Source: Myxococcales bacterium
Lineage (GTDB): Bacteria > Myxococcota_A > Polyangia > Polyangiales > Ga0077539
NCBI GenBank assembly: GCA_016793325.1
Contig: JAEUKI010000052.1
Span: 124,001 to 188,000 of the forward strand
Reading direction: 5' to 3'
Length of the DNA stretch: 64,000 nucleotides
Shown here piece by piece: positions 9,426-18,308 of this stretch. A program made the position numbers and the translations under genes. Below the pieces are notes generated by a model, which saw only the letters and a program-made list of their open reading frames with translations, had not been told where the DNA came from and ran no database searches. Position 1 is the first letter of the stretch, and every line of letters begins with the position of its first letter.

Positions 9426-10886
9426 ATGGCGACCGGCGGGGCTGGTGATCGGAAGCAGCGCGCGTTGGCGCTGAAGCTGTTCGGATTCGAAATCGACGTC
9501 GAGTGGTCCTTCGCCGCGACAGCGCTGATCCCACTCGGGGCGGGACGCACAGTGCTCGGCTGCGTGCAGTGGTTGGTGTTGGCGTTGGTGAGCGTCGTCG
9601 CGCACGAGCTCGGTCACGCGTTCGTTGCGCGGCGCTTCGGCGCGCATCCGACGATCACGCTCGTGTGGTTCGGAGGGCAAACGCGCCTGAACGCGCGCGC
9701 GATGACGCGGTCGCAGGAGCTCGCCGTGTTCGTCGCGGGGCCGCTCGCGAGCTTCGCGTTCGGAGCGCTCGCGCTCGCCGCGCACTATGTCGTCCCGCAG
9801 CATCGATCGGAGCTCACGCATTCGATCATCACGGACGCGACGTTCATGGGCTTCGCGTGGGGAGTGCTGAACCTCGTTCCGGTGCTGCCGCAGGATGGGT
9901 CGCAGATCGTGCGTTCGCTGCTCGGACGACGATCGTTCGACCCATTCACGCTGTTCGACGTGATCGCCTCTGCGCTCGTGCTGGTGGCGTCGACGCTGGT
10001 GCTCTCGCAGATCGAGCTGCTCGAGAAGCGAACGCTGTATTTCACCGCTGCCGCCGCCCTGCTCTACCAAGGCATCCTGTTGTGGGACGTGTTCGAGGCC
10101 CGCGCCGACGCTGCGCACGCGCGGACGCTCGACGAGCTCTCCGCGTCTCTCGCAGCCGAACACGACGACGCCATCCGCGACGTTGAGGCGCTCTTGCCGA
10201 AGCTCCGGTCGCGCGCGGCGCGGTGGCGCGCGCTTCGTATGATCGCCAACGCGCACTTCCGCGCGAAGCGCTATCGGCAAACCGTCGAAGCCATCGACCG
10301 TCTCCCCTCCGGCTCGTGGATCGAAGAGCACGTCACGGTCGAGAGCTTCGTGAAGACCGAGCAGCCCGAGCGCGCACTCGCGTTCGCGCGAGCGCGGAAC
10401 GCGGCGGATCCCAGTCCGTACTCGCGACGGCTGCTGCTGTATTCGCTGAGCCATGCAGGCCTTCTCGACGAGGCGTTGGCGATCGACCTCGCGGTCGTCG
10501 ACGACGACGGCCGGTGGGTGGCTCCTGCGCTCACCGACGCGCTCTTTCGGGCGCGGCGGTACGCGGACGCCGTGCAGTGGTTGCAACGCGTGGTCGCGCG
10601 CTACGATCAAGCCGGCGACGCGTACAACCTCGCGTGTGCGTACGCGCTGCAAGGACAGCCCGAGCTCGCCGTGCGAGCGTTGGAGAGCGCGATCGATCGG
10701 GGTTACTACAACCGTGCGCACCTCGAAGCCGACGAGGACCTTCGCTCGATTCTCGGGAGACCCGACGTGCAGGCGTTGATCGAACGAATGCCGACGGCCG
10801 CGCCGGTGCCTGCGCCGCCGCTGAAGCTCAACACGTCGGCACCTTCGCCGCAGACCGCGGTTGCGTATGCGCGCGTGACGAAGTAG
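9426..10886 (+). CDS. Site-2 protease (M50) fused to a TPR domain
   Basis: 486 residues. The N-terminal ~230 residues form a multi-pass membrane metalloprotease with HELGH at 60-64 and NLVPVLPQDGSQ around 149-160. The usual DGG is DGS here, with the Asp ligand kept. Residues ~240-470 are TPR-like helices (RMIANAHFRAKRYRQTVEAI, AYNLACAYALQGQPELAVRA). Such Rip/SpoIVFB-like proteases cut membrane proteins; the TPR part probably binds substrate or regulator in the cytoplasm. The gene stands alone, flanked on both sides by REP-like repeats. Confidence 0.85.
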   Translation: MATGGAGDRKQRALALKLFGFEIDVEWSFAATALIPLGAGRTVLGCVQWLVLALVSVVAHELGHAFVARRFGAHPTITLVWFGGQTRLNARAMTRSQELAVFVAGPLASFAFGALALAAHYVVPQHRSELTHSIITDATFMGFAWGVLNLVPVLPQDGSQIVRSLLGRRSFDPFTLFDVIASALVLVASTLVLSQIELLEKRTLYFTAAAALLYQGILLWDVFEARADAAHARTLDELSASLAAEHDDAIRDVEALLPKLRSRAARWRALRMIANAHFRAKRYRQTVEAIDRLPSGSWIEEHVTVESFVKTEQPERALAFARARNAADPSPYSRRLLLYSLSHAGLLDEALAIDLAVVDDDGRWVAPALTDALFRARRYADAVQWLQRVVARYDQAGDAYNLACAYALQGQPELAVRALESAIDRGYYNRAHLEADEDLRSILGRPDVQALIERMPTAAPVPAPPLKLNTSAPSPQTAVAYARVTK

Positions 10887-10930
10887 CGCCACCGAGACGG
10901 GCGCAGAGTCGGGCGGGCACTGGATCGAGG

Positions 10931-10971
10931 GCGGACCCCGCATTTCGTTGCGAAATGCGAGGTCCGTCCGC
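10931..10971. repeat. REP-like palindrome copy 2 (imperfect)
   Basis: The right arm 10951-10971 matches copy 1 apart from its outer end; the left arm 10931-10947 is shorter and has a changed base (CCCCGCATTTCG). The loop is TTG. The following CGCTCCGTGAG equals the flank of copy 1, so the conserved tail is part of the element. Confidence 0.85.
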
Positions 10972-11021
10972 GCTCCGTGAGGTTGTCGCGAGCCTGCTTC
11001 GCTTGCTCAGTGCTGGAAGAC

Positions 11022-11066
11022 GGGGACGGACCTCGCATTTCGCAACGAAATGCGAGGTCCGTCCCC
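11022..11066. repeat. REP-like palindrome copy 3 (perfect 21-bp arms)
   Basis: Arms 11022-11042 and 11046-11066 are identical to the arms of copy 1, with loop CAA. The sequence AGTGCTGGAAGAC precedes it and CTTCACGTTCCG follows. It is 50 bases from copy 2 and lies at the 3' side of atpE, between convergent genes, a typical REP position. Confidence 0.9.
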
Positions 11067-11070
11067 TTCA

Positions 11071-11112
11071 CGTTCCGCTCGCCGCGTTCCGCTCGCCGCG
11101 TTCCGCCCGCCG
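11071..11112. repeat. 14-bp tandem repeat, three units
   Basis: Three units of CGTTCCGCTCGCCG (one change in the third) directly follow palindrome copy 3. With the palindromes this fills most of the 356 bases between the protease gene and atpE; I see no gene in that gap. Confidence 0.85.
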
Positions 11113-11242
11113 CGCTTTGCCCGCTCGCCCACACACCCCACAAATGCCGCGAGGCCTCTGTCGATCGCTCGACGAGGCCTCGCTCAGCGTGCGGTTCACG
11201 CGCGATGAAATCGTGTGCCGAGGATCGCTCCTCGGCGCGCGA

Positions 11243-11572
11243 TCACACCTTGCCCTGAACCAAGAACGCGATCACGAACGCGTAGAGGACCAGCGACTCG
11301 ATGAGCGCCAGACCGAGGATCATCGGCGTGCCGAGCTTGCTCGCCGCGCCGGGGTTGCGCGCGATGCCTTCGAGGGCAGCGGCCGCGACGCGGCCCTGTC
11401 CAAGAGCGCCGCCGAACGCCGCGATTCCGATCGCGAGGCCCGCGGCGACGAAGGCCCACGCGGCCTTGTCGTTCGCGTTGCTGCCAGCGGCCGCCGCTTC
11501 CTGGGCGAACGCAGCCAGGCTGTAGAGGGTCACGAGCGCCGCGCTCGACAGACCGAGCATCACCTTCTTCAT
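11243..11572 (-). CDS. atpE: ATP synthase F0 subunit c
   Basis: Ring subunit of F-type ATP synthase. The 109 residues comprise a cleavable-looking N-terminal extension (MKKVMLGLSSAALVTLYSLA, AFAQE) and two membrane helices joined by the RNPGA loop (72-76) that contacts F1. The ion-binding carboxylate is Glu92 in ALIESLVLYAF; Gln59 in GALGQGR, Ser93 and Tyr97 lie at positions used in Na+-type rings, but the Thr after Ser is Leu. AAGGAG stands upstream of ATG 11572. Gene order on this strand is atpZ-atpI-atpB-atpE, with about 170 bases between atpB and atpE and no atpF downstream. Confidence 0.95.
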   Translation of the reverse strand: MKKVMLGLSSAALVTLYSLAAFAQEAAAAGSNANDKAAWAFVAAGLAIGIAAFGGALGQGRVAAAALEGIARNPGAASKLGTPMILGLALIESLVLYAFVIAFLVQGKV

Positions 11573-11739
11573 CTCGAATACTCCTTGCACTGGTTTCGTA
11601 GGGTCAGACTCGTTGCGCTTCCAGCGCGGCGGTCCGTCTCTCGCGGGCGCCTTCTACACGAAGTCACGCGAAAGACAAACCCCCTGAATCGATGTTTCCG
11701 ACGGTTGTCGGTTTGTGCTGGAAGCCGTTGCTCTGTGTC

Positions 11740-12615
11740 TCAGGCGGCCACCGCGTGGGCGCCGTGATCGTCACCGTAGGACTTGTCCTTCGCGTGGCCG
11801 TGGTCTCCGTGACCTTCGGCGTGGTCGTCGTGGTGCTCGATCGCCATCTGCACGTACACCGTCGCGAGCAGGCAGAACACGTACGTCTGCACCGTCACCA
11901 CCAGCACGCCCATCAGCATGATGGGCACCGGGAGGATGAGGGCGACGAGCACCGTGAACACGCTCACCACCAAGTGGTCGACGAACATGTTGACCATCAA
12001 TCGGATCGCCAGCGTGATGGGCCGGGCGATGTGCGAGATGATCTCGAGCGGGAGCATCAGCGGCGCGAGCCAGAGCACAGGCCCGAGGAAGTGCTTGAGG
12101 TACGCCACGCCGTTGCGACGCAGGCCGTAGAGGTGGGTCGTGACGAAGATCACGAGGCCGCACGCGAGCGTCACGTTGAAGTTGGACGTCGCCGGCGAAA
12201 ATCCAGGGACGAGGCCGAGCGCGTTCGAAAAGAAGATGAACATCGCGCACGTGCCGATGATCGGCAGAAAGTACTTCGCGTCCTTCGGCCCGAGCGCGTC
12301 CTTGAGCACGTTGTAGAACGCCTCGACGAAGTTCTCGGTGAACGACGAGATCGTGAGCTTACCCTCGGGGATCAGCGCCTTCTCGGTCTGCGCGATGCGC
12401 GCGCGCGTCGCGAGCGCGAACAAGAGCACGAGCAGGATCGCGAAGATCGCGAGCAGCGTGTACTCGAGCGTCACGGGTGCGTGCGGGTGATTGAGCACCG
12501 CTTCGCTCGTGTGCGCGATCGAGCGGCTCCACCCCATGTGCTCGACCGCTTGCTCGAGCGCGCGCAGCCCCGGAAGAGCCAGGAGGTAGGAGAACCATGA
12601 GGTGTGATCAGGCAT
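11740..12615 (-). CDS. atpB: ATP synthase F0 subunit a
   Basis: Stator channel subunit, 291 residues, multi-pass. The essential arginine is Arg205 in RPITLAIRLMVNMFVDHLV, the family signature. The last ~27 residues are a hydrophilic His/Asp-rich tail (HHDDHAEGHGDHGHAKDK), unusual for subunit a and possibly metal-binding. It is preceded by the AtpI-like gene (41-base gap), consistent with one transcript. Confidence 0.95.
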   Translation of the reverse strand: MPDHTSWFSYLLALPGLRALEQAVEHMGWSRSIAHTSEAVLNHPHAPVTLEYTLLAIFAILLVLLFALATRARIAQTEKALIPEGKLTISSFTENFVEAFYNVLKDALGPKDAKYFLPIIGTCAMFIFFSNALGLVPGFSPATSNFNVTLACGLVIFVTTHLYGLRRNGVAYLKHFLGPVLWLAPLMLPLEIISHIARPITLAIRLMVNMFVDHLVVSVFTVLVALILPVPIMLMGVLVVTVQTYVFCLLATVYVQMAIEHHDDHAEGHGDHGHAKDKSYGDDHGAHAVAA

Positions 12616-12656
12616 CGCGGGTGATCCTTCGAGTCTTCTTCGACATCGGCGCGAAC

Positions 12657-13064
12657 TCAGTTCGCCGACGATGAATCGCCTTGCTTGGGTGGGTCTGTAG
12701 GGTCTGTGGACGTTCCGTTGAAGAGGCCCACGAGCGTGATCGCTGCGACCACCGCGGAGACGCCAGCCATGAAGGCCCCGCCTCGCACGATGTTGTTGAT
12801 CACGAGCACGCCCACGATCGTGACGAGGGCGATGAATTTGATCCCGAGAAACACGCCCGCGCGCTTACGGCCCGGGTTGTTCTCGTCGAGCATCGTGACG
12901 GCGAGCTTCGCGAGCAGCGCGAAGTTCGCGACGGCGAGCACCGTGCCCACGCCCGACGAGAGCGCCGACATCCACCCGTAATAAAACCCCATCAACGCCG
13001 CGGAGAGCACGCCGAGGGCGGCGCTCGTCAGCACGACTCGTTGGACGAGGTTGTTTGCGTTCAT
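12657..13064 (-). CDS. atpI: AtpI-like ATP synthase accessory membrane protein
   Basis: 135 residues starting MNANNLVQRVVLTSAALGVL, with four predicted membrane helices and a polar tail. Position (between the AtpZ-like gene and atpB), size and topology match ATP synthase subunit I, which assists c-ring assembly and Mg2+ handling. The frame is open far upstream, but ATG 13064 is the start that fits the family. The sequence is poorly conserved in this family, so the name rests partly on context. Confidence 0.75.
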   Translation of the reverse strand: MNANNLVQRVVLTSAALGVLSAALMGFYYGWMSALSSGVGTVLAVANFALLAKLAVTMLDENNPGRKRAGVFLGIKFIALVTIVGVLVINNIVRGGAFMAGVSAVVAAITLVGLFNGTSTDPTDPPKQGDSSSAN

Positions 13065-13132
13065 CGCGGTGGGGATGGGCTTCGAGGGGGGAGTGAGGTC
13101 GCGAACGCCGCAGCGCAGCGCGTCTGTAGGGC

Positions 13133-13471
13133 TCAGTCCTCGCGAGGAGGATCGTCGCTCAGCGGATCTTTGCTCGGGTCGATGCTCTTTGGCGGTGCGT
13201 TCGCGGCGGCGTCGGCTTGCTCGCGGTCTTCTTTTTCGGCCCGTGCTTGGGCGCGTTTTCCGTACTGAATCAGCGAACGAAAGCCCGCTGCGCTGCCGAC
13301 CATGATCCCGACCAGCGTGAGCCACGGGCCGGTCCCGAACCGCCGATCCAGCCACGCGCCAGCCACGAGGCCGATCACAACGGAGACCACAAGTTCGATC
13401 CCGATCGAGATGGCTCCAGCGTCGCGCAGAGGAATCTTCACGGGTCGCCTTGCTCGCCACCGCCGTGACAT
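13133..13471 (-). CDS. atpZ: AtpZ-like (ATPase gene1) membrane protein
   Basis: 112 residues: a basic start (MSRRWRARRPVKIPLRDAGA), two membrane helices with GIELVVSVVIGLVAGAWLDR and TLVGIMVGSAAGFRSLIQ, then a charged tail. The helix pair with WLDRRFG between is the hallmark of the AtpZ/ATPase_gene1 family, found first in F0 operons and implicated with AtpI in c-ring stability. It is the first gene of the minus-strand F0 set, divergent from the membrane protein at 13655. Confidence 0.8.
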   Translation of the reverse strand: MSRRWRARRPVKIPLRDAGAISIGIELVVSVVIGLVAGAWLDRRFGTGPWLTLVGIMVGSAAGFRSLIQYGKRAQARAEKEDREQADAAANAPPKSIDPSKDPLSDDPPRED

Positions 13472-13654
13472 ACGACGATTCAAGCGCGGCGCTCTTACAC
13501 CCCGACGCACCGTGGGTCAAGGATGGCCTCGGTGAGAGTTCCGCGGTCTTTCCGCGACAAAACGTCGAACGAGGGTCCGAGCGCGCATTCATTGCGCGCA
13601 CCGCGAGCGCAGGGGTACAGCCGCCACGAAATCGGCGACAAGAGACACGAAGCG

Positions 13655-14497
13655 ATGAGCGACGAGAGCAAAGCCCCGCCCACGGAGCGCTCGGGCGACG
13701 AGCCACGGAGCGACTCGACCGACGAGCGCCGTTCGACCGCGACGACCGACGAACCGCGCGCGGACAGCGCGACGGAGCTCGCGGAGGCGACGAGCTCGCG
13801 AAGACCGAGCGCCACCAACACGTGGACACGGCGTCCTTCGTCGATCGACCTCGGCGAGGCCAAGGCGCTCGCGACCGCGGGCGTGGCGGGCGCGCGAAAG
13901 GCGGCGAGCGCCCTGTCGAGCACCGTTCGTCGCGGCGCGGGTGAGCTGGCGGACGGCGTTTCGCGCGGGGCCGGGCGGGTCGGCGCTGCGTTCGAAGCGC
14001 CGGGCGAGAGCGAGGTCGGAGCGCTCCTCGGTGACACGGATCTGCCCGAGCTCGCGGGCGACCCGCTCGAAGCCATGGCGCGACGGCTCGATCGCGAGGC
14101 GGACCTCTGGAGAGAGCTCTCGCTGCGGGCCCTCGCGCGCGCGGCGTGGGCCGATCGCGTCGCGCAGAGCGCGGCCGTTGGCGCGTGGCTCGTGACGGTG
14201 GCCACCGCTGCGTTGGCGCTGTTCGTCGCGCTCGTGGGCGGCGGTCGATCGCTGCTCAGCGTCGCGCTCGTCGTCGCCGCGATCGCCGGCGTCCTCGCGG
14301 GAACGGCCATCGTCGCGTGGGTCAGCCATGGCGTTCGTCGCACCCAAGGCGCGCTCGCGGGCGCCGCGAGCGAGCGCGCAGAGCTCGCCGAGCTGAGGCT
14401 GCAACGGCTCGGCGTCGTCCTCGCGCTGCGCAACGAAGACGTCGCGCTCTTCCATCGCGCGCTCGCGAGGCTCGAGTCGGACACCCGCGGAGGCTGA
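13655..14497 (+). CDS. Hypothetical two-helix membrane protein
   Basis: 280 residues, not recognised. ATG 13655 (MSDESKAPPTERSGDEPRSD) opens a charged, Ser/Thr/Asp/Arg-rich region of ~90 residues. A helical stretch follows (EAKALATAGVAGARKAASAL), then two membrane helices near residues 185-235 and a C-terminal helix that may form a coiled coil (RAELAELRLQRLGVVLAL). It is divergent from the F0 operon and just upstream of a possible STAS-like protein. Confidence 0.65.
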   Translation: MSDESKAPPTERSGDEPRSDSTDERRSTATTDEPRADSATELAEATSSRRPSATNTWTRRPSSIDLGEAKALATAGVAGARKAASALSSTVRRGAGELADGVSRGAGRVGAAFEAPGESEVGALLGDTDLPELAGDPLEAMARRLDREADLWRELSLRALARAAWADRVAQSAAVGAWLVTVATAALALFVALVGGGRSLLSVALVVAAIAGVLAGTAIVAWVSHGVRRTQGALAGAASERAELAELRLQRLGVVLALRNEDVALFHRALARLESDTRGG

Positions 14498-14541
14498 AGG
14501 ACACCTTCGCGCCGCGGCCCGAAACGCGGTATGCGTGCGCG

Positions 14542-15057
14542 GTGAGCCTCGTCGCGCCTCGCGGTCAACTCGTGATTCGGTCTTCGGACGAAGGCCACGT
14601 GATCGCGTCGTTCAACCCGATCGCGATCGTGTGCTTCACGCGCAATCCGAAGGATAAAGAGCTCGAGCTGTTGACGAACTTGAGCAACGACGCGGTCGAC
14701 GCCGGCGTTCGCGGCGGGCTCTTGTACGTCGTCGCGAGAGACGACCTCGCGGCGGGGGTCGACCCTCGCGTTCGGGCGACGTTCGAGCAAATGACCAAGC
14801 GAAACGCAGGTCGCACAGGGAGCAGCGCCGTCGTCGTGCTGAGCGGCGGCTTCGTCTCGGCGATGGTGCGCAGCGCGCTGGCGGGCTTGGTGCTCCTCGG
14901 CGCGAGTCGAAAACGTGTGCAGGTATTCTCATCGGTAAGCGACGCGTGCGCGTGGCTCGCGCCCGAACACGGGGTCGCGCCGCGAGACCTCGTCGGCGCG
15001 TGGGAGCGCGCGACCGCGCACATCGCGCGCGTTCGACCCGGCGCCGCCACGGGTTGA
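14542..15057 (+). CDS. Hypothetical protein, possibly STAS/SpoIIAA-like
   Basis: 171 residues from GTG 14542; an ATG at 14531 is out of frame. Alternating strands and helices (GHVIASFNPIAIVCFTRNPK, then ALAGLVLLGASRKRVQVFSS, SVSDACAWLAPE) fit a SpoIIAA-like STAS fold, a type abundant in myxobacteria. No phosphorylatable serine context is clear. The fold call is a guess from pattern. The gene is convergent with uvrC. Confidence 0.55.
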   Translation: MSLVAPRGQLVIRSSDEGHVIASFNPIAIVCFTRNPKDKELELLTNLSNDAVDAGVRGGLLYVVARDDLAAGVDPRVRATFEQMTKRNAGRTGSSAVVVLSGGFVSAMVRSALAGLVLLGASRKRVQVFSSVSDACAWLAPEHGVAPRDLVGAWERATAHIARVRPGAATG

Positions 15058-15070
15058 GCGTGAGCGCGGC

Positions 15071-16954
15071 TCAGCGAGGCGCCGACGCGGTCGCGCCGTG
15101 AAAGTGCTCGAACACGGCGCGAGCGCGCTGCGCGTTGACGCCGGGGACGCGCTCGAGTTGGTCGAGCGACGCTTCGCGGACGCCCGCGAGGCTGCCGAAC
15201 TGCTTCAAGAGCGCGACGCGGGTCTTGGTTCCCACGCCCGGCAGCTGGTCGAGCTCGCTCGAGAGCCTGCGACGGTGGTGGAGCCCTTCGCGGATCTTGT
15301 TGGCGAAGCGATGCGCCTCGTCTCGCGCGCGAGACAAGAGAACCAACGCAGCTTGATGGCGGTCGATCGCGATCGGGTTCTTTCGGCCGGGGAGGTACAC
15401 GCGGTCGACGAGCTTGTCGCCCGTGACGCTCTCGCGCTCCTTGGCGAGCGCGCAGACCGCGAAGCCCTCGATCTTCAGCTCTTCGAGCACAGCGATCGCG
15501 ACCGCGAGCTGGCCTCGGCCTCCGTCGACGACGAAGAGATCCGGGAGCTCCCAGCCGACTTCGGCGTTTTTTCCGCGCGCGAATCGACGGCGAAGCACCT
15601 CGAGCATCGCGGCGTAGTCGTTGCCGCCGGTCTCCGTTTGAATGTGGTAGCTGCGGTAGTTCTTCTTCTTGGGCGCTCCGTGCTCGAGGCAAACGATGGC
15701 CGCGACCGTGTCTTGTCCGCGGTGGTGCGAGATGTCCACGCACTCGATGGTCTTCGGCGGCTTGGCGAGACCGAGCCTCTCTTGCAGCGCGTCGGCGTGC
15801 TCTTCCGCGGTCTTCTCGACGACGCGCCGCTCGCGAAAGCGGTGCTGCGCGTTTTGGTTCGCCATCGCCAGCAATTTGGCTCGCGAACCCGCCTTCGGAA
15901 CGGCGATCTCGACCTTGCGACCCTTCGCCTCGCTGAGCCACTGCGCGAGCCCCTCGTGCGCCTCGGGCACGACGGGAACCACCACTTCGTCCGGGATGCG
16001 CGACCGTCGTGCGAACCCGTCGTCTCCGTCGTACCCGACGCCGTAGCGCTGCGACACGAACGCGTCGATGATCTCGTCGTCCGGGAGCTCGACGCGCGTG
16101 AGCAACGTCACTTGCGTGTCGCGCACGAAGCCCGATCGCACGACGAGCACCGCGAGCGCGACCGCGTCTCCTTCGCGGTAGATCCCGATGACGTCGCGGT
16201 CGGTGTCGCTCACTTCGGCCACGCGCTGCCGCTCTTGCACTTCGCGAATGGCCGTCAGCTGATCGCGGAGCGTCGCCGCGCGCTCGAAATTGAGCTGCTT
16301 CGCGGCGTCCTTCATGTCCGTCTCGATCCGCTTGGCGAGCTCGTCGTTCTTGCCTTCGAGAAAGAGTCCGACGAAGCGCGTCTGCTGCAAATATCCTTCT
16401 CGATCGACCTCGAACACGCACGGAGCCGGGCAGCGCTTGATCTGGTACTCGAGGCACGGGCGCGTTCGGCTCGCCATCGTCGCGTCGTCGCAGGTGCGCA
16501 GCTTGAAGTGCTTGTTCACGAGCTTGAGCGCGCGGCGCGCGGAGGTCGCGCTCGGGTAGGGCCCGTAGTACTGCGCTTTGTCCGCGGTCGGTCGTCGGAC
16601 GACCTCGAGCCTCGGCCACTCGGCCTTGGTGTCGAGCCGCAGCGACAGGTACGTCTTGTCGTCGCGAAGGCGGACGTTGTAGCGGGGCTTGTGCTCTTTG
16701 ATCAGCGAGTCTTCGAGGAGCACCGCTTCTTTTTCGGTCTCGGTGACGACGGTCTCGATGTCGCCGAGGACCTTCTCCAAGAGCGGAACGAAGTACCGAT
16801 AGTCCGTGCTTCCGGGCGCGAAGTACTGCCGCACGCGCGCGCGCAGGTTGCGGGCTTTTCCCACGTAAACAATGGTGCCCTTGGTGTCGCGAAAGAGGTA
16901 ACAGCCGGGCTGAGTGGGGAGGGTCTCGAGCCGCGCGAGCACCGTCTCGTTCAT
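15071..16954 (-). CDS. uvrC: UvrABC system protein C
   Basis: Excision nuclease subunit of nucleotide-excision repair, 627 residues (normal length). The GIY-YIG nuclease is N-terminal (GCYLFRDTKGTIVYVGKARN), the UVR helix pair near 210-240 (RIETDMKDAAKQLNFERAAT), the RNase H-like second nuclease has ECVDISHHRGQDTVAAIVCL and DLFVVDGGRGQL, and a helix-hairpin-helix closes the protein (LPGVGTKTRVALLKQFGSL). The ATG at 16954 overlaps the TGA of the upstream lipoprotein gene by one base, so translation is probably coupled. Confidence 0.96.
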   Translation of the reverse strand: MNETVLARLETLPTQPGCYLFRDTKGTIVYVGKARNLRARVRQYFAPGSTDYRYFVPLLEKVLGDIETVVTETEKEAVLLEDSLIKEHKPRYNVRLRDDKTYLSLRLDTKAEWPRLEVVRRPTADKAQYYGPYPSATSARRALKLVNKHFKLRTCDDATMASRTRPCLEYQIKRCPAPCVFEVDREGYLQQTRFVGLFLEGKNDELAKRIETDMKDAAKQLNFERAATLRDQLTAIREVQERQRVAEVSDTDRDVIGIYREGDAVALAVLVVRSGFVRDTQVTLLTRVELPDDEIIDAFVSQRYGVGYDGDDGFARRSRIPDEVVVPVVPEAHEGLAQWLSEAKGRKVEIAVPKAGSRAKLLAMANQNAQHRFRERRVVEKTAEEHADALQERLGLAKPPKTIECVDISHHRGQDTVAAIVCLEHGAPKKKNYRSYHIQTETGGNDYAAMLEVLRRRFARGKNAEVGWELPDLFVVDGGRGQLAVAIAVLEELKIEGFAVCALAKERESVTGDKLVDRVYLPGRKNPIAIDRHQAALVLLSRARDEAHRFANKIREGLHHRRRLSSELDQLPGVGTKTRVALLKQFGSLAGVREASLDQLERVPGVNAQRARAVFEHFHGATASAPR

Positions 16955-18189
16955 CACGGGCAACGATAGCGCGCCCAGCGCAGACGATCTCCCTCTCTCC
17001 ACGCGAGGGACAGCGATGCGCGATCGGACGCCGCGTCGAACTCGGTCGCGCTCGTGAGGGCCACGGTCTCGCCGCGACGGTGGGCGCGGATGACGAAGAG
17101 CCGCTCGGAGCACTGCGGAGCGTCGAGCCAGAGGGCTGCGGGAGTCGTTCCGTCCGCGCCCGTCGAGCGAATGCGTGCGCCGCGGGGGCGCGCGTCCATG
17201 GTCGCAATGGTCGATTCGCCGCTGTCCCTTCGCGCCGCGCCGAGCTCGCCGAGCGAGAGCGCCCACTGCGCGGGCTGGCAGCGCTCGGTGGTGGGAGCGC
17301 TCGCTCGGAGCTCGATCGCGGCAGTGTCTGCACCGAAGGCCGCGAGCTCGAGCGTCGCGGGGTCGATCGACGCGAGCCCACCGTCGTCGAGCGTTCGCGC
17401 GAGCCCTCCGTCGCGCAGCACGGTCATCGCGGGCCTCGCGGCGTTGACGACCGCGGCGGCGCGAACGCCGGCGACGATGGGGCGACGTTCGAATTCGACC
17501 GACGATTGCTGCGGTAGAAGCGTCGTAGACACGAGCACTGCCCGCGCCGCGTCCGCGCCTTGATTCGTGTCGAACTCGTCGCGCTCCGTGAGCGCGAACG
17601 CGCACCGCGCAGCGCGATCGACGCGCGCGCAGAGCACCTCAGTCATCACCGGCGCGTAGCGCTCTTCGAACGCGAACGCGCGAACGCTGTCGCGCTCGTC
17701 TACGATCGCGATCGACGGCGTGGCGCGCTGCGAGGCGCTCGATCGAGTCCACGTCACGACCATCGTGTGCGCGGCGCCCGAGGCGCTGAGCGCGGTCGCC
17801 GGGCCGAACGGAGCCGCGAGCACCGCGAGCGTTCCATCGCTGCGAGAGAGGTAGAGCGTCGAGGTTTGCGCGGTCGAGATCGCAAGCAAACTGCGCGCTC
17901 CTGCAGCAGCGGTCGCGAATGACAAAGGACCTTCACCGACGTTGATCGAGCGGACCGGGCGCTCGAGCGTGCAGCCCGAAGGCGCTGCGGGTGGAGCGAC
18001 CAACGGAGGCTCGTCGCTCGCTGCGAGGGCGGAAGAAGCGTCCGCGACTTGGGTGAGCGAGAGCTGGGACGCGCGCTCGAGCGAGCGCATAGGGCGCGCG
18101 GAAACATCGGTATTTTCGCGACGATTCGCGCTCGAGCACCGCGCGAAGAGCGCGAGCGCGACGCCGATCGCCGTTCGCTCGAAGGACAC
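16954..18189 (-). CDS. Hypothetical lipoprotein upstream of uvrC
   Basis: About 411 residues. GTG 18189 gives a short signal peptide ending in a lipobox-like FARC (MSFERTAIGVALALFARCSS); TTG 18201 is an alternative. The rest has many short strands of the type seen in β-propeller-like secreted proteins (LYLSRSDGTLAVLAAPFG, SLAWREGDRLRWARY), with scattered Cys. No enzyme motif is seen. Its stop codon overlaps the uvrC start, an arrangement with no obvious functional logic. Confidence 0.65.
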   Translation of the reverse strand: MSFERTAIGVALALFARCSSANRRENTDVSARPMRSLERASQLSLTQVADASSALAASDEPPLVAPPAAPSGCTLERPVRSINVGEGPLSFATAAAGARSLLAISTAQTSTLYLSRSDGTLAVLAAPFGPATALSASGAAHTMVVTWTRSSASQRATPSIAIVDERDSVRAFAFEERYAPVMTEVLCARVDRAARCAFALTERDEFDTNQGADAARAVLVSTTLLPQQSSVEFERRPIVAGVRAAAVVNAARPAMTVLRDGGLARTLDDGGLASIDPATLELAAFGADTAAIELRASAPTTERCQPAQWALSLGELGAARRDSGESTIATMDARPRGARIRSTGADGTTPAALWLDAPQCSERLFVIRAHRRGETVALTSATEFDAASDRASLSLAWREGDRLRWARYRCP

Positions 18190-18308
18190 GGGGGGAGGCA
18201 ATCATTCGTCGCGTACGGTTGTCGAGAGGCTCGCCGAACGGCGCTCGATTCGGTGATGATCGCGTGTCGCGCGGTGCTTTCGGGCGCGACGGACGAAAGG
18301 GAGCGACG

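Noticed and set aside
11690..11715. Terminator between atpB and atpE (CCGAC-GGTT-GTCGG)
   Set aside because: The stem is only five base pairs and is not followed by a T run on the transcribed strand.
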